A stretch of DNA of 64,000 bases, from positions 124,001-188,000 of the forward strand of contig NZ_FNNJ01000003.1 in the NCBI RefSeq assembly GCF_900106565.1, written 5' to 3'. Positions 36,745-46,812 of the stretch are shown in pieces; within the stretch, counting starts at the first letter, position 1; each line of letters opens with the position of its first letter. The DNA comes from Lutibacter oricola (GTDB lineage Bacteria > Bacteroidota > Bacteroidia > Flavobacteriales > Flavobacteriaceae). The notes under the pieces are model-generated. The model made no database searches, was not told the DNA's origin, and was given only the letters and a program-made list of their open reading frames with translations. A program made the position numbers and the translations under genes.

Positions 36745-37461
36745 ATGGGACAAAAAACAAATCCAATTGGAAATAGAATCGGAATTATCAGAGGATGGGA
36801 GTCTAACTGGTATGGAGGAAAAAACTACGGAGATAAAATTGCCGAAGATGACAAAATAAGAAGGTATGTACATGCCCGATTAGCAAAAGCAAGTGTATCT
36901 AGTGTTATTATTGAGCGTACGCTTAAACTTGTAACCGTTACTATCACTACTGCAAGACCTGGTATTATTATTGGGAAAGGTGGACAAGAGGTAGACAAGT
37001 TAAAAGAAGAGCTTAAGAAAATTACTGGGAAAGAAGTACAAATTAATATTTTCGAAATCAAGCGTCCAGAATTAGATGCTCGTTTGGTTGCTGCAAGTAT
37101 TGCTCGTCAAATTGAGAATAGAATTTCTTATAGAAGAGCTATAAAAATGGCAATTGCAGCTACTATGCGTATGAATGCAGAAGGTATTAAAGTTCAAATT
37201 TCTGGTCGTTTAAATGGTGCTGAAATGGCACGATCTGAACATTATAAAGATGGAAGAATCCCTCTTTCTACTTTTAGAGCAGATATTGACTATGCACTTG
37301 TAGAATCTCATACAACTTATGGCCGTATTGGTGTAAAAGTATGGATTATGAAAGGCGAAGTTTATGGAAAAAGAGAATTATCACCGCTTGTTGGTTTGTC
37401 AAAAAAACAACAAGGTAAAGGAGGAAATTCAAAACGTCCACAAAATCGTAGAAGAAAATAA
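36745..37461 (+). CDS. rpsC: 30S ribosomal protein S3 (uS3)
   Basis: A 238-residue protein with a KH domain ([26 protein letters not shown], about 69-94) that helps form the mRNA entry tunnel. The C-terminal S3 domain ([32 protein letters not shown]) is complete, followed by a basic tail. Confidence 0.99.
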   Translation: MGQKTNPIGNRIGIIRGWESNWYGGKNYGDKIAEDDKIRRYVHARLAKASVSSVIIERTLKLVTVTITTARPGIIIGKGGQEVDKLKEELKKITGKEVQINIFEIKRPELDARLVAASIARQIENRISYRRAIKMAIAATMRMNAEGIKVQISGRLNGAEMARSEHYKDGRIPLSTFRADIDYALVESHTTYGRIGVKVWIMKGEVYGKRELSPLVGLSKKQQGKGGNSKRPQNRRRK

Positions 37462-37486
37462 TTTTTTTTAAAATTAAGAAAGAACT

Positions 37487-37915
37487 ATGTTACAGCCAAA
37501 GAGAGTAAAATATAGAAAAGTTCAGAAAGGGAAAGGGAACATGAGTGGAAATGCTGGTAGAGGACATCAGTTGTCTAACGGTATGTTTGGAATAAAAGCC
37601 CTTGAACAGGACTTACTAACGTCTCGACAAATAGAAGCAGCTCGTATTGCGGCAACGCGTTATATGAAAAGAGAAGGACAATTATGGATTAAAATATTTC
37701 CAGACAAACCGATTACTAAAAAACCATTAGAAGTACGTATGGGTAAAGGTAAAGGTGCACCGGAATATTTTGTTGCTGTAGTTAAGCCTGGTAGAATTAT
37801 GTTTGAAATAGGTGGAGTACCTATGGAAATTGCAAAAGAAGCTTTACGTTTAGCTGCACAAAAGTTGCCAGTTAAAACTAAGTTTATTGTTGCAAGAGAT
37901 TTTGATAACGCTTAA
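37487..37915 (+). CDS. rplP: 50S ribosomal protein L16 (uL16)
   Basis: A 142-residue protein near the A site. It begins [26 protein letters not shown] and has the conserved [24 protein letters not shown] block. Confidence 0.99.
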   Translation: MLQPKRVKYRKVQKGKGNMSGNAGRGHQLSNGMFGIKALEQDLLTSRQIEAARIAATRYMKREGQLWIKIFPDKPITKKPLEVRMGKGKGAPEYFVAVVKPGRIMFEIGGVPMEIAKEALRLAAQKLPVKTKFIVARDFDNA

Positions 37916-37927
37916 TAAGTTAATAAA

Positions 37928-38119
37928 ATGAAACAATCAGAAATTAAAGAATTATCGACTGTTGAGTTACAAGAACAACTTGTTAGCTTAAAAAAGAGTT
38001 ATACTGATCTAAAAATGGCTCACGCAATTACACCATTGGAAACTCCAATGCAATTGAGAGCCCTTAGAAGAACTGTTGCACGTGTGGCTACAGAATTAAC
38101 TAAAAGAGAAGTACAATAA
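37928..38119 (+). CDS. rpmC: 50S ribosomal protein L29 (uL29)
   Basis: A 63-residue two-helix protein (MKQSEIKELSTVELQEQL...PMQLRALRRTVARVATELTKRE) located beside L23 at the tunnel exit. Confidence 0.98.
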   Translation: MKQSEIKELSTVELQEQLVSLKKSYTDLKMAHAITPLETPMQLRALRRTVARVATELTKREVQ

Positions 38120-38137
38120 TTGTATTCATAAGAAAAG

Positions 38138-38395
38138 ATGGAAAAAAGAAATCTTAGAAAAGAAAGAATAGGAGTAGTTTCAAGTAACAAAATGGAAAAG
38201 TCTATTGTTGTTGCTGAAGTGAAAAAAGTGAAACACCCTATGTACGGAAAATTCGTATTGAGCACTAAGAAATATGTTGCTCATGACGAAACAAATGATT
38301 GCAATATTGGTGATACTGTAAGAATAATGGAAACACGTCCAATGAGTAAGAACAAACGTTGGAGGTTAGTAGAAATCCTAGAAAGAGCTAAATAA
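38138..38395 (+). CDS. rpsQ: 30S ribosomal protein S17 (uS17)
   Basis: An 85-residue OB-fold protein with [19 protein letters not shown] and the [19 protein letters not shown]-terminal signature. It ends two bases before rplN. Confidence 0.99.
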   Translation: MEKRNLRKERIGVVSSNKMEKSIVVAEVKKVKHPMYGKFVLSTKKYVAHDETNDCNIGDTVRIMETRPMSKNKRWRLVEILERAK

Positions 38396-38397
38396 TT

Positions 38398-38769
38398 ATG
38401 TTACAGACAGAATCAAGATTAAGAGTAGCAGATAACACAGGAGCTAAAGAAGTTCTTGTTATCCGCGTTTTAGGAGGAACTAAGAAGCGTTATGCTTCAA
38501 TTGGAGATAAAATTGTAGTATCAATAAAAGATGCAACTCCAAATGGAACAGCAAAAAAAGGTCAAGTTTCTAAAGCAGTAGTTGTTAGAACGAAGAAAGA
38601 AATTAGAAGAAAAGATGGATCTTATATCCGTTTTGATGACAATGCTTGTGTATTGTTAGATGGAACTTCTGGTGAAATGAGAGGAACTCGTGTTTTCGGA
38701 CCAGTTGCTAGAGAGCTTCGTGAAAAACAATTTATGAAAATTGTATCATTAGCACCTGAAGTGCTTTAA
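38398..38769 (+). CDS. rplN: 50S ribosomal protein L14 (uL14)
   Basis: A 123-residue protein at the subunit interface: [27 protein letters not shown], then the [15 protein letters not shown] and [28 protein letters not shown] blocks. RsfS-type silencing factors bind this protein in other bacteria. Confidence 0.99.
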   Translation: MLQTESRLRVADNTGAKEVLVIRVLGGTKKRYASIGDKIVVSIKDATPNGTAKKGQVSKAVVVRTKKEIRRKDGSYIRFDDNACVLLDGTSGEMRGTRVFGPVARELREKQFMKIVSLAPEVL

Positions 38770-38784
38770 TAAATTATTTAAGAG

Positions 38785-39090
38785 ATGAAATTAAAGATAA
38801 AATCAGGAGATACTGTTAGAGTTATGGCAGGAGACCATAAAGGTGAAGAAGGAAAAGTAGTTACTATTTTTCCAAATAAAAATAGAGCAATTGTTGAAGG
38901 TGTTAATATGATATCTAAACATACTAAACCTAGCGCACAAAATCCTCAAGGGGGTATTGTAAAAAAGGAAGCTTCTATGGATATTTCTAACTTAATGTTA
39001 CTAGAAGATGGTGAAGTAACTAAAGTTGGTTTTAGAGTAGAAGGTGATAAAAAAGTTAGGTTCTCTAAAAAATCTGATAAAGCAATATAG
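38785..39090 (+). CDS. rplX: 50S ribosomal protein L24 (uL24)
   Basis: A 101-residue KOW-domain assembly initiator ([39 protein letters not shown]). The stop at 39088-39090 is followed two bases later by the rplE ATG. Confidence 0.99.
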   Translation: MKLKIKSGDTVRVMAGDHKGEEGKVVTIFPNKNRAIVEGVNMISKHTKPSAQNPQGGIVKKEASMDISNLMLLEDGEVTKVGFRVEGDKKVRFSKKSDKAI

Positions 39091-39092
39091 TG

Positions 39093-39644
39093 ATGGCTTA
39101 TATACCAAGACTTAAGGAAGAATATAAGAGCAAAATTATAGCTGCTCTTACAGAAGAATTTAGCTACAAAAATGTAATGCAAGTACCTAAATTACAAAAA
39201 ATTGTAATTAGTAAAGGTGTTGGTGGTGCAGTAGCAGATAAGAAATTAATTGATTATGCTCTAGAAGAAATTACTAAAATTTCTGGACAGCAAGCAATTT
39301 CAACAATTTCTAAAAAAGATGTTGCAACCTTTAAATTACGTAAAGGTATGCCAATTGGTGTTAAAGTAACTTTACGTGGAGATAAAATGTATGAGTTTTT
39401 AGATAGACTTGTTACTGCTTCTTTACCACGTGTAAGAGATTTTAACGGAATTAAAGCTAATGGTTTTGATGGAAGAGGAAACTACAATTTAGGTATAACT
39501 GAACAAATCATTTTCCCAGAAATAGATATTGATAAAGTTAACAAAATTGGTGGTATGGATATTACATTTGTAACATCTGCTCCAACTGACAAAGAAGCAA
39601 AATCATTATTAACAGAACTAGGTTTACCATTCAAAAAGAATTAA
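39093..39644 (+). CDS. rplE: 50S ribosomal protein L5 (uL5)
   Basis: A 183-residue 5S-rRNA-binding protein with [21 protein letters not shown] and the [30 protein letters not shown] block. A GTG at 39090 is also in frame, but it would overlap the rplX stop and add one Met before the conserved [12 protein letters not shown] start, so I take the ATG at 39093. Confidence 0.98.
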   Translation: MAYIPRLKEEYKSKIIAALTEEFSYKNVMQVPKLQKIVISKGVGGAVADKKLIDYALEEITKISGQQAISTISKKDVATFKLRKGMPIGVKVTLRGDKMYEFLDRLVTASLPRVRDFNGIKANGFDGRGNYNLGITEQIIFPEIDIDKVNKIGGMDITFVTSAPTDKEAKSLLTELGLPFKKN

Positions 39645-39645
39645 G

Positions 39646-39915
39646 ATGGCTAAAGAATCAATGAAAGCCCGTGAGGTTAAGAGACAAAAATTAGTAGATA
39701 AGTATGCTGAAAAACGTAAAGCTTTAAAAGAAGCTGGAGATTATGAAGCATTACAAAAACTACCTAAAAATGCTTCTCCTGTTCGTTTACATAATAGATG
39801 TAAATTAACTGGAAGACCAAAAGGGTATATGAGACAATTTGGTATTTCTCGTGTTACTTTTCGTGAAATGGCAAACCAAGGTTTAATACCAGGTGTTAAA
39901 AAAGCAAGCTGGTAA
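39646..39915 (+). CDS. rpsN: 30S ribosomal protein S14 (uS14), zinc-free form
   Basis: An 89-residue S14 of the long, cysteine-poor type: the only Cys is in [11 protein letters not shown], and the CXXC pairs of the short zinc form are absent. It begins one base after rplE and is followed by a 73-base gap with a short inverted repeat before rpsH. Confidence 0.98.
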   Translation: MAKESMKAREVKRQKLVDKYAEKRKALKEAGDYEALQKLPKNASPVRLHNRCKLTGRPKGYMRQFGISRVTFREMANQGLIPGVKKASW

Positions 39916-39988
39916 AATTTTAAATATAAATTGGTTTCAGGTTTAAGCTTATACTAAGATTAAAAACCAAAACCGCAAATTAATATAT

Positions 39989-40387
39989 ATGTATACAGAT
40001 CCAATTGCAGATTATCTTACAAGAATAAGAAATTCTGCAGCAACAGGTCACAGAGTGGTGGAAATTCCAGCATCTAAGATCAAAAAAGCAATGACTGAGA
40101 TCCTATTCGATCAAGGTTATATCCTTAGCTATAAGTTTGAGGATAACAGCGTTCAAGGAACTATTAAAATAGCTTTAAAGTATGATAAAGCTACAAAAGC
40201 TCCTGTTATTAAGAAATTACAACGTGTAAGTACACCAGGTTTACGTAAGTATGTTGGTGCTGACGAAATGCCACGTGTATTGAATGGGTTAGGAATAGCA
40301 ATAGTTTCTACGTCTAAAGGTGTTATGACAAACAAGCAAGCGCGTCAAGAACATGTAGGTGGAGAGGTTTTATGTTATGTTTATTAA
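39989..40387 (+). CDS. rpsH: 30S ribosomal protein S8 (uS8)
   Basis: A 132-residue 16S-binding protein (MYTDPIADYLTRIRNSAATGHRVVEIPASKIK; C-terminal GLGIAIVSTSKGVMTNKQARQEHVGGEVLCYVY). In E. coli S8 represses the spc operon. Here the 73-base gap upstream holds TTGGTTT (39931-39937) and AAACCAA (39964-39970), which could form a leader stem. Confidence 0.99.
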   Translation: MYTDPIADYLTRIRNSAATGHRVVEIPASKIKKAMTEILFDQGYILSYKFEDNSVQGTIKIALKYDKATKAPVIKKLQRVSTPGLRKYVGADEMPRVLNGLGIAIVSTSKGVMTNKQARQEHVGGEVLCYVY

Positions 40388-40407
40388 TATAAAAGAACGA
40401 AACAAAG

Positions 40408-40953
40408 ATGTCAAGAATAGGAAATAACCCAGTAAATTTGCCAGAAGGAATTACAATTGATGTAAAAGACAATGTAGTTACTGTTAAAGGTAAATTAGGA
40501 GAGTTAACTCAAGAATTAAAAGATGATATTACTGTAAAGGTAGAAGACGGTTTAATTACTGTTGAAAGACCATCAGATAGTAAGAATCATAAAGCAAAAC
40601 ATGGTTTATACAGATCTTTAATCGCTAATATGATTGATGGTGTGTCTAAAGGATGGACTAAAGAATTAGAACTTGTAGGTGTTGGTTATAGAGCTAGCAA
40701 CCAAGGTCAAGTTTTAGATTTAGCTTTAGGTTTTTCACATAATATTGTAATAGACCTTGCTCCTGAAATTAAAGTAGAAACTATTTCAGAAAAAGGAAAA
40801 AATCCTTTGGTAAAATTAACTTCACATGATAAACAATTAGTTGGTGCAGTTGCGGCAAAGATTCGTTCTTTACGTAAACCAGAACCATACAAAGGTAAAG
40901 GAGTTAAGTTTGTAGGAGAAGAATTAAGAAGAAAAGCAGGTAAATCTGCATAA
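40408..40953 (+). CDS. rplF: 50S ribosomal protein L6 (uL6)
   Basis: A 181-residue protein with two related alpha-beta domains; begins [15 protein letters not shown] and ends with the conserved [28 protein letters not shown]. It lies near the factor-binding site of the 50S subunit. Confidence 0.99.
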   Translation: MSRIGNNPVNLPEGITIDVKDNVVTVKGKLGELTQELKDDITVKVEDGLITVERPSDSKNHKAKHGLYRSLIANMIDGVSKGWTKELELVGVGYRASNQGQVLDLALGFSHNIVIDLAPEIKVETISEKGKNPLVKLTSHDKQLVGAVAAKIRSLRKPEPYKGKGVKFVGEELRRKAGKSA

Positions 40954-40967
40954 TAAAGTATAGTATT

Positions 40968-41321
40968 ATGGCATTATCAAAGCTTGAAAGAAGACAAAGA
41001 ATTAAGTATAGAATTAGAAAAGTTATTTTTGGTACAGCATCTAAACCTAGATTAAGTGTATTTAGAAGTAATAAAGAAATTTATGCTCAATTAGTAGATG
41101 ACAACGCAGGTGTTACTTTAGCAGCTGTATCATCAAGAGATAAAGGAATTGAAGCTACAGGTTCTAAATCTGACGTTGCAAAATCAGTAGGTATCGCTAT
41201 CGCTGAAAAAGCAAAAAGTGTTGGAGTAGAGAATGTTTCGTTTGATAGAAATGGATTTTTGTATCACGGTAGAGTGAAAGCTCTAGCAGACGCTGCAAGA
41301 GAAGCAGGTTTAAAATTTTAA
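40968..41321 (+). CDS. rplR: 50S ribosomal protein L18 (uL18)
   Basis: A 117-residue 5S-rRNA-binding protein: [42 protein letters not shown] and the C-terminal [26 protein letters not shown] signature. Confidence 0.99.
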   Translation: MALSKLERRQRIKYRIRKVIFGTASKPRLSVFRSNKEIYAQLVDDNAGVTLAAVSSRDKGIEATGSKSDVAKSVGIAIAEKAKSVGVENVSFDRNGFLYHGRVKALADAAREAGLKF

Positions 41322-41327
41322 GAAATT

Positions 41328-41852
41328 ATGTATCACAAATACAGTAACGTAGAAAGAGTAAAACCTAGTGGGTTAGAACTACAAGATCATTTAGTAGGAG
41401 TACAAAGAGTTACCAAAGTAACTAAGGGTGGTAGAGCCTTTGGTTTTTCAGCTATTGTTGTAGTTGGAGACGGTAATGGAGTTGTAGGCCAAGGATTAGG
41501 TAAATCTAAAGATGTAGCTTCTGCAATTGCTAAAGCAATTGAAGATGCAAAAAAGAATTTAGTTAGAATTCCAATTATTAACCAAACATTACCTCACGAA
41601 CAAAAAGGTAAATTTGGTGGAGCAAGAGTATTTTTAAAACCAGCTTCTCATGGTACAGGGGTTATCGCCGGTGGTGCGGTACGTGCGGTACTAGACTCAG
41701 TTGGTGTACATGATGTACTTTCAAAGTCTCAAGGATCATCTAACCCTCATAATGTAGTTAAAGCAACTTTTGATGCTTTATTACAATTAAGAAGTGCTAG
41801 TATGGTTGCTAAGGAGAGAGGTATTTCTTTAGAAAAAGTATTTAAAGGATAA
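41328..41852 (+). CDS. rpsE: 30S ribosomal protein S5 (uS5)
   Basis: A 174-residue accuracy protein with the S5 double-stranded-RNA-binding domain ([42 protein letters not shown]) and the C-terminal domain ([21 protein letters not shown]). It starts six bases after rplR. Confidence 0.99.
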   Translation: MYHKYSNVERVKPSGLELQDHLVGVQRVTKVTKGGRAFGFSAIVVVGDGNGVVGQGLGKSKDVASAIAKAIEDAKKNLVRIPIINQTLPHEQKGKFGGARVFLKPASHGTGVIAGGAVRAVLDSVGVHDVLSKSQGSSNPHNVVKATFDALLQLRSASMVAKERGISLEKVFKG

Positions 41853-41863
41853 AAAAGGATACG

Positions 41864-42046
41864 ATGGCAAAAATTAGAGTAACACAAGTTAAAAGTAAAA
41901 TAAGAAGACCTCAAAATCAGAAAAGAACTTTAGAGGCTCTTGGATTACGTAAAATAGACCAAGTAGTTGAGCATGATGCTACTCCTACTATCCTTGGTAT
42001 GGTAAATAAAGTTAAACACTTAATTTCTGTTGAAGAAGTTAAATAA
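41864..42046 (+). CDS. rpmD: 50S ribosomal protein L30 (uL30)
   Basis: A 60-residue protein of the short bacterial L30 type (MAKIRVTQVKSKIRRPQNQKRTLEALGLRKI...ATPTILGMVNKVKHLI), in its usual place between rpsE and rplO. Confidence 0.98.
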   Translation: MAKIRVTQVKSKIRRPQNQKRTLEALGLRKIDQVVEHDATPTILGMVNKVKHLISVEEVK

Positions 42047-42059
42047 CATTTTATAAGAG

Positions 42060-42512
42060 ATGACATTAAATAACTTAAGACCAGCAAAAGGTTCAGTTAA
42101 GACTCAAGGTAAGCGTATAGGTAGAGGACAAGGTTCAGGAAAAGGAGGTACTGCTACAAGAGGTCATAAAGGTGCTAAATCTCGTTCTGGATATTCTAGA
42201 AAAGTAGGTTTTGAAGGTGGTCAAATGCCTTTACAGAGACGTGTTCCAAAATTTGGATTCACTAATATTAACCGTAAAGAATATGCAGGTGTAAACTTGC
42301 ATAAACTTCAAGAGTTAGTAGATAACAATAAAGTGACTGACACTATAACATTAGACGTTTTAATTGAAAACCGTTTAGCTCGTAGAAATGAACTAGTGAA
42401 AATACTAGGTAATGGAGAGTTAAAAGCTAAATTAAATGTAACAGTACATAAATATACTGCTACGGCTAAAGCTGCAATTGAAAACGCTGGAGGAACAGCA
42501 GAAACTTTATAA
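42060..42512 (+). CDS. rplO: 50S ribosomal protein L15 (uL15)
   Basis: A 150-residue protein with the Gly/Arg-rich extension (RIGRGQGSGKGGTATRGHKGAKSRSGY) that threads into 23S rRNA and the GGQMPLQRRVPKFGF block. It ends ten bases before secY. Confidence 0.99.
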   Translation: MTLNNLRPAKGSVKTQGKRIGRGQGSGKGGTATRGHKGAKSRSGYSRKVGFEGGQMPLQRRVPKFGFTNINRKEYAGVNLHKLQELVDNNKVTDTITLDVLIENRLARRNELVKILGNGELKAKLNVTVHKYTATAKAAIENAGGTAETL

Positions 42513-42522
42513 TAATTTATAG

Positions 42523-43857
42523 ATGAAAAAGTTTATTCAAACCATAAAAGATATTTGGACAATAGAGGAGCTTAGAAATAAGATTTTATTGACACTTGGT
42601 TTTATGGCAATTTATCGTTTTGCGGCACAAGTGCCTCTTCCAGGTATTGATATTACTGCAGCTCAAGCTGCATTAAAAAGTCAAACTGGTGAAGGTGGTA
42701 TTTTGGGCTTATTAGATATGTTTACAGGTGGTGCTTTTGCTAAAGCATCAGTTGTAGCATTAGGTATTATGCCTTATATATCTGCATCAATTGTTGTTCA
42801 ATTAATGACAATTGCTGTACCTTATTTGCAAAAACTGCAAAAAGAAGGGGAAAGCGGTAGAAAAAGAATCACACAAATAACGCGTTGGTTAACAATTGCA
42901 ATTACTATGGTTCAAGGACCTGCTTATATTACTAACATTTATCAAATAATTCCTACTTCTGCATTTTACATTAGTGGAACAATGTTTTGGATAACATCTA
43001 TGGTAATTTTAACAGCAGGTACAATATTTGCTATGTGGTTAGGTGAAAAAATAACTGATAAAGGAATTGGTAATGGTATTTCATTATTAATTATGATTGG
43101 TATTATTGCACGTTTCCCGTCATCATTTTTACAAGAACTTGCTGCAAAGCTTGAATCTTCGAATGGTGGACTGTTTATGATTTTAGTAGAAATTATTTTA
43201 TGGTTATTAGTAATATTGGTATGTGTTTATTTAGTAACGGCTGTAAGAAAAATTGCTGTACAATACGCTAGAAAAACTGTTGCAGGTAACATTAAAAATG
43301 TTACAGGTGTAAGAGATTACCTTCCTTTGAAATTAAATTCATCAGGTGTAATGCCAATTATATTTGCTCAAGCAATTATGTTTGCACCTGCTTTATTAGC
43401 TAGATCTAATAATGACACTATTAAAACAATAGGAATTGAGTTTCAAGATATGTTTGGTTTATGGTATAATGTATTATTTGCATTTTTAATCATAGTTTTT
43501 AGCTATTTTTACACGGCAATTACAATACCTACCAATAAAATGGCAGATGATTTAAAAAGAAGCGGTGGATTTGTTCCTGGAATTAGACCAGGAAAAGATA
43601 CAGCGGATATGTTAGATAGAGTTTTATCTCTTATAACTTTCCCAGGGTCGTTATTTTTAGCACTAGTAGCAATTTTACCAGCATTTGTAGTTAAACTTGG
43701 TTTAACTCAATCTTGGGCATTATTTTACGGTGGTACATCATTGTTGATTATGGTTGGAGTTGCAATCGATACTATACAACAGATAAATTCACACTTGTTA
43801 AATCGTCATTACGATGGTTTAATGAAAAAAGGAACTAAAAGAAAATCAATAGCGTAA
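42523..43857 (+). CDS. secY: Protein translocase subunit SecY
   Basis: A 444-residue channel subunit of the Sec translocon with ten predicted transmembrane helices. It has the plug region ([37 protein letters not shown]), the cytoplasmic C4-C5 loops and the conserved [13 protein letters not shown]. The stop overlaps the infA start by one base (TAATG). Position after rplO is that of the spc operon. Confidence 0.99.
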   Translation: MKKFIQTIKDIWTIEELRNKILLTLGFMAIYRFAAQVPLPGIDITAAQAALKSQTGEGGILGLLDMFTGGAFAKASVVALGIMPYISASIVVQLMTIAVPYLQKLQKEGESGRKRITQITRWLTIAITMVQGPAYITNIYQIIPTSAFYISGTMFWITSMVILTAGTIFAMWLGEKITDKGIGNGISLLIMIGIIARFPSSFLQELAAKLESSNGGLFMILVEIILWLLVILVCVYLVTAVRKIAVQYARKTVAGNIKNVTGVRDYLPLKLNSSGVMPIIFAQAIMFAPALLARSNNDTIKTIGIEFQDMFGLWYNVLFAFLIIVFSYFYTAITIPTNKMADDLKRSGGFVPGIRPGKDTADMLDRVLSLITFPGSLFLALVAILPAFVVKLGLTQSWALFYGGTSLLIMVGVAIDTIQQINSHLLNRHYDGLMKKGTKRKSIA

Positions 43858-44072
43858 TGGCAAAACAACCAGCAATACAACAAGATGGAACTATTACAGA
43901 AGCTTTGTCTAATGCAATGTTTCGAGTAGAGTTGGAGAACGGACATATTGTAACGGCTCATATCTCAGGAAAAATGCGTATGCATTATATTAAATTATTA
44001 CCTGGTGATAAAGTAAAGTTAGAAATGAGTCCGTACGATTTAACAAAAGCAAGAATTACTTACAGATATTAA
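43857..44072 (+). CDS. infA: Translation initiation factor IF-1
   Basis: A 71-residue OB-fold factor that occupies the 30S A site during initiation. It has the family core [52 protein letters not shown]. It overlaps the secY stop by one base and is followed after 11 bases by rpmJ. Confidence 0.99.
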   Translation: MAKQPAIQQDGTITEALSNAMFRVELENGHIVTAHISGKMRMHYIKLLPGDKVKLEMSPYDLTKARITYRY

Positions 44073-44083
44073 AGTATAAACGG

Positions 44084-44200
44084 ATGAAAGTTAGAGCATC
44101 AGTAAAAAAGAGAAGTGCCGAGTGCAAAATTGTGCGTAGAAAAGGCAGATTATATGTAATCAATAAAAAGAATCCTAGATTTAAACAAAGACAAGGATAA
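44084..44200 (+). CDS. rpmJ: 50S ribosomal protein L36 (bL36), zinc-free form
   Basis: A 38-residue protein reading [20 protein letters not shown], then [18 protein letters not shown]. Length and the ends ([18 protein letters not shown]) are diagnostic. Of the usual C-C-C-H zinc ligands only the second Cys (C14) remains; the others are Ser, Asn and Phe, so it cannot hold zinc in the standard way. It lies in its usual place between infA and rpsM, two bases before rpsM. Confidence 0.97.
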   Translation: MKVRASVKKRSAECKIVRRKGRLYVINKKNPRFKQRQG

Positions 44201-44202
44201 TT

Positions 44203-44577
44203 ATGGCAAGAATAGCAGGTATTGATATTCCTAAAAATAAACGAGGTGTTATTGCCTTAACATATATTTTTGGAATTGGAAAAAGCAGAGCTAAAGAAGT
44301 TTTAGCTGCAGCGAAAGTTGAGGAAAGCACTAAAGTTCAAGACTGGACTGACCAAGAGATTCACGATATTCGTGAACAAGTAGGTGAGTTTACTATTGAA
44401 GGTGAATTACGTTCAGAAATTCAATTAAACGTTAAACGTTTAATGGATATTGGATGTTACCGTGGAATTCGTCACAGATCAGGATTGCCTTTAAGAGGTC
44501 AGAGAACTAAAAATAACTCTAGAACTAGAAAAGGTAAACGTAAAACTGTAGCTAACAAGAAAAAAGCAACTAAATAA
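44203..44577 (+). CDS. rpsM: 30S ribosomal protein S13 (uS13)
   Basis: A 124-residue head protein: [34 protein letters not shown], helix-two-turn-helix core, and the C-terminal [21 protein letters not shown] tail reaching the P-site tRNA. Confidence 0.99.
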   Translation: MARIAGIDIPKNKRGVIALTYIFGIGKSRAKEVLAAAKVEESTKVQDWTDQEIHDIREQVGEFTIEGELRSEIQLNVKRLMDIGCYRGIRHRSGLPLRGQRTKNNSRTRKGKRKTVANKKKATK

Positions 44578-44588
44578 TAACTAAGATT

Positions 44589-44972
44589 ATGGCGAAAGCA
44601 AGTTCAAAAAAACGTAAAGTTATTGTTGAGGCAGTTGGTGAAGCACACATCACAGCTTCATTCAACAATATTATTATATCACTAACAAATAAAAAAGGTG
44701 ATGTTATTTCTTGGTCTTCAGCTGGGAAAATGGGATTTAGAGGTTCTAAAAAGAATACTCCTTATGCTGCTCAATTAGCTGCAGAAGATTGTGCAAGAGT
44801 TGCACATGAAGCAGGTATGAGAAAAGTAAAGGTTTATGTAAAAGGACCTGGAAACGGTAGAGAATCAGCAATTAGATCAATTCATAATATTGGAATTGAA
44901 GTTACTGAAATTATCGATGTTACTCCATTACCACATAATGGATGTAGACCTCCAAAAAGAAGAAGAGTATAA
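44589..44972 (+). CDS. rpsK: 30S ribosomal protein S11 (uS11)
   Basis: A 127-residue platform protein with [50 protein letters not shown] and the C-terminal [18 protein letters not shown]. It is followed by an 83-base gap with potential RNA structure before rpsD. Confidence 0.99.
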   Translation: MAKASSKKRKVIVEAVGEAHITASFNNIIISLTNKKGDVISWSSAGKMGFRGSKKNTPYAAQLAAEDCARVAHEAGMRKVKVYVKGPGNGRESAIRSIHNIGIEVTEIIDVTPLPHNGCRPPKRRRV

Positions 44973-44990
44973 TTAAATAAATTTTAAACA

Positions 44991-45040
44991 GATAGGAATT
45001 TGATTATCGAAGGATTAAGCCTTAATTCATAATCCCTATC
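44991..45040 (+). promoter_or_regulatory. Possible structured leader before rpsD
   Basis: GATAGG at 44991-44996 pairs with CCTATC at 45035-45040, enclosing a second perfect inverted repeat, ATTAAG (45014-45019) and CTTAAT (45021-45026). S4 is an autoregulator in several bacteria, and such a leader is the kind of target it binds, but this is inference from the inverted repeats only. Confidence 0.4.
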
Positions 45041-45055
45041 ATTAATTAAAACAAA

Positions 45056-45661
45056 ATGGCAAGATATACAGGACCACAAACTAAAATTGCTCGTAAATTT
45101 GGTGAAGCAATTTTTGGAGATGATAAGTCTTTCGAAAAAAGAAATTATCCTCCAGGACAACATGGTAACAACAGACGTAGAGGAAAAAAATCTGAATACG
45201 CTGTTCAATTACAAGAAAAGCAAAAAGCTAAATATACTTATGGTATTTTAGAAAAGCAGTTCTCAAACTTATTTAAAAAAGCATCTGCTTCAACTGGAGT
45301 AACTGGTGAGATTTTATTACAACTTTGTGAATCTAGATTAGACAATGTAGTTTTTAGAATGGGTATTGCACCTAGTCGTAGAGCTGCGCGTCAGTTAGTT
45401 TCTCACCGTCATATTACTGTAAATGGAGAGTTAGTTAACATACCATCTTACTCTTTAAAAGCTGGTGATGTTGTTGCTGTAAGAGAAAAATCTAAATCTT
45501 TATCTACTATTGAAGATTCTTTAGCAAATAGAAGTGAAGTTTATGAATGGATTTCTTGGAATTCAGATAAATTAGAAGGAAACTTTGTAAGTGTTCCAGA
45601 AAGACTTCAAATTCCAGAAAATATTAAGGAGCAATTAATTGTAGAATTATACTCTAAATAA
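45056..45661 (+). CDS. rpsD: 30S ribosomal protein S4 (uS4), zinc-free form
   Basis: A 201-residue primary 16S-binding protein. The N-terminal region ([37 protein letters not shown]) lacks the Cys cluster of zinc-type S4. The S4 RNA-binding domain spans about 90-155 ([36 protein letters not shown]). It stands between two gaps with inverted repeats, consistent with S4-linked regulation of the alpha cluster. Confidence 0.99.
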   Translation: MARYTGPQTKIARKFGEAIFGDDKSFEKRNYPPGQHGNNRRRGKKSEYAVQLQEKQKAKYTYGILEKQFSNLFKKASASTGVTGEILLQLCESRLDNVVFRMGIAPSRRAARQLVSHRHITVNGELVNIPSYSLKAGDVVAVREKSKSLSTIEDSLANRSEVYEWISWNSDKLEGNFVSVPERLQIPENIKEQLIVELYSK

Positions 45662-45672
45662 TAAATAATCAT

Positions 45673-45739
45673 ATTGTTATTTGGCCAAAGGATTTTTAAG
45701 ACATCTTCAAACTTAAATTTCGCGCAACCAAATAACAAT
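45673..45739 (+). promoter_or_regulatory. Perfect 12-base inverted repeat before rpoA
   Basis: ATTGTTATTTGG at 45673-45684 and CCAAATAACAAT at 45728-45739 are exact complements enclosing 43 bases. In the mRNA they would form a long-range stem ending 18 bases before the rpoA ATG. No T run follows, so it is not a standard terminator. It may act as an RNA processing site, a ribosomal-protein target or a stabiliser. Confidence 0.55.
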
Positions 45740-45757
45740 TAAAACGAAGAAAACAAA

Positions 45758-46750
45758 ATGGCAATTTTAAATTTTCAAAAACCCGATAAGGTAATAATGA
45801 TTGACTCTACTGATTTTGAGGGTAGATTCGAATTTAGACCTTTAGAACCAGGATTTGGTTTAACTATTGGTAATGCTTTAAGAAGAGTATTATTATCTTC
45901 TCTTGAAGGGTTCGCAATAACATCACTTCGTATCGAAGGTATAGAACATGAGTTCTCTACTGTTGAAGGTGTTGTAGAAGATGTTACTGAAATTATTTTA
46001 AATTTAAAACAAGTACGTTTTAAAAAACAAATAGAGGATTCAGACAGAGAAACAGTAAATATTTCTATTTCAAATCAAGAGCAACTAACTGCTGGTGATT
46101 TACAAAAGTTTATTTCTGGTTTTCAAGTTTTAAACCACGACCTTGTAATTTGTAATATGGAAAAATCTGTTTCATTAGATTTCGAAATTACAATTGAAAA
46201 AGGAAGAGGGTTTGTTCCTGCTGAAGAAAATAAAAAATCTGGAGTAGCTTTAGGTACAATTTTTACAGATTCAATTTTTACACCTATTAAGAATGTAAAA
46301 TACGCTGTTGAAAATTTCCGTGTAGAACAAAAAACAGATTATGAAAAACTTGTGTTTGACATAGTTAGTGATGGTTCTATTTCGCCTAAAGATGCGTTAA
46401 CAGAAGCTGCTAAAATATTAATTCACCACTTTATGTTATTCTCTGACGAGCGTATTACGCTAGAAGCAGACGAAATAGCACAAACTGAAACTTATGATGA
46501 AGAATCTTTACATATGCGTCAGTTACTTAAAACTAAGTTAGTGGATATGGATTTATCTGTAAGAGCACTTAATTGTTTAAAAGCAGCAGAAGTTGATACT
46601 TTAGGAGACTTAGTATCATTTAATAAAAATGATTTAATGAAGTTTAGAAACTTTGGTAAAAAATCTTTAACTGAATTAGATGAGCTAGTTCACAACAAAG
46701 GATTAAGTTTTGGAATGGATTTAAGTAAGTATAAATTAGATAAAGATTAA
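45758..46750 (+). CDS. rpoA: RNA polymerase alpha subunit
   Basis: A 330-residue subunit. The N-terminal dimerisation domain includes [31 protein letters not shown]. The C-terminal domain (about 245-315) has the helix-hairpin-helix DNA- and activator-binding region ([44 protein letters not shown]). It lies in the alpha cluster between rpsD and rplQ, with inverted repeats on both sides. Confidence 0.99.
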   Translation: MAILNFQKPDKVIMIDSTDFEGRFEFRPLEPGFGLTIGNALRRVLLSSLEGFAITSLRIEGIEHEFSTVEGVVEDVTEIILNLKQVRFKKQIEDSDRETVNISISNQEQLTAGDLQKFISGFQVLNHDLVICNMEKSVSLDFEITIEKGRGFVPAEENKKSGVALGTIFTDSIFTPIKNVKYAVENFRVEQKTDYEKLVFDIVSDGSISPKDALTEAAKILIHHFMLFSDERITLEADEIAQTETYDEESLHMRQLLKTKLVDMDLSVRALNCLKAAEVDTLGDLVSFNKNDLMKFRNFGKKSLTELDELVHNKGLSFGMDLSKYKLDKD

Positions 46751-46754
46751 TAAA

Positions 46755-46797
46755 CTTTCATTTTTGCTCCTCAAAATGGGTTGATGCAAGATGAAAG
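46755..46797 (+). promoter_or_regulatory. Stem-loop between rpoA and rplQ
   Basis: CTTTCAT at 46755-46761 pairs with ATGAAAG at 46791-46797, continued inward by TTGC (46764-46767) and GCAA (46786-46789). The loop is about 18 bases, without a T run. It lies between rpoA and rplQ and could set their relative expression by processing. Confidence 0.45.
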
Positions 46798-46812
46798 ATA
46801 AAAACGAAGGTC

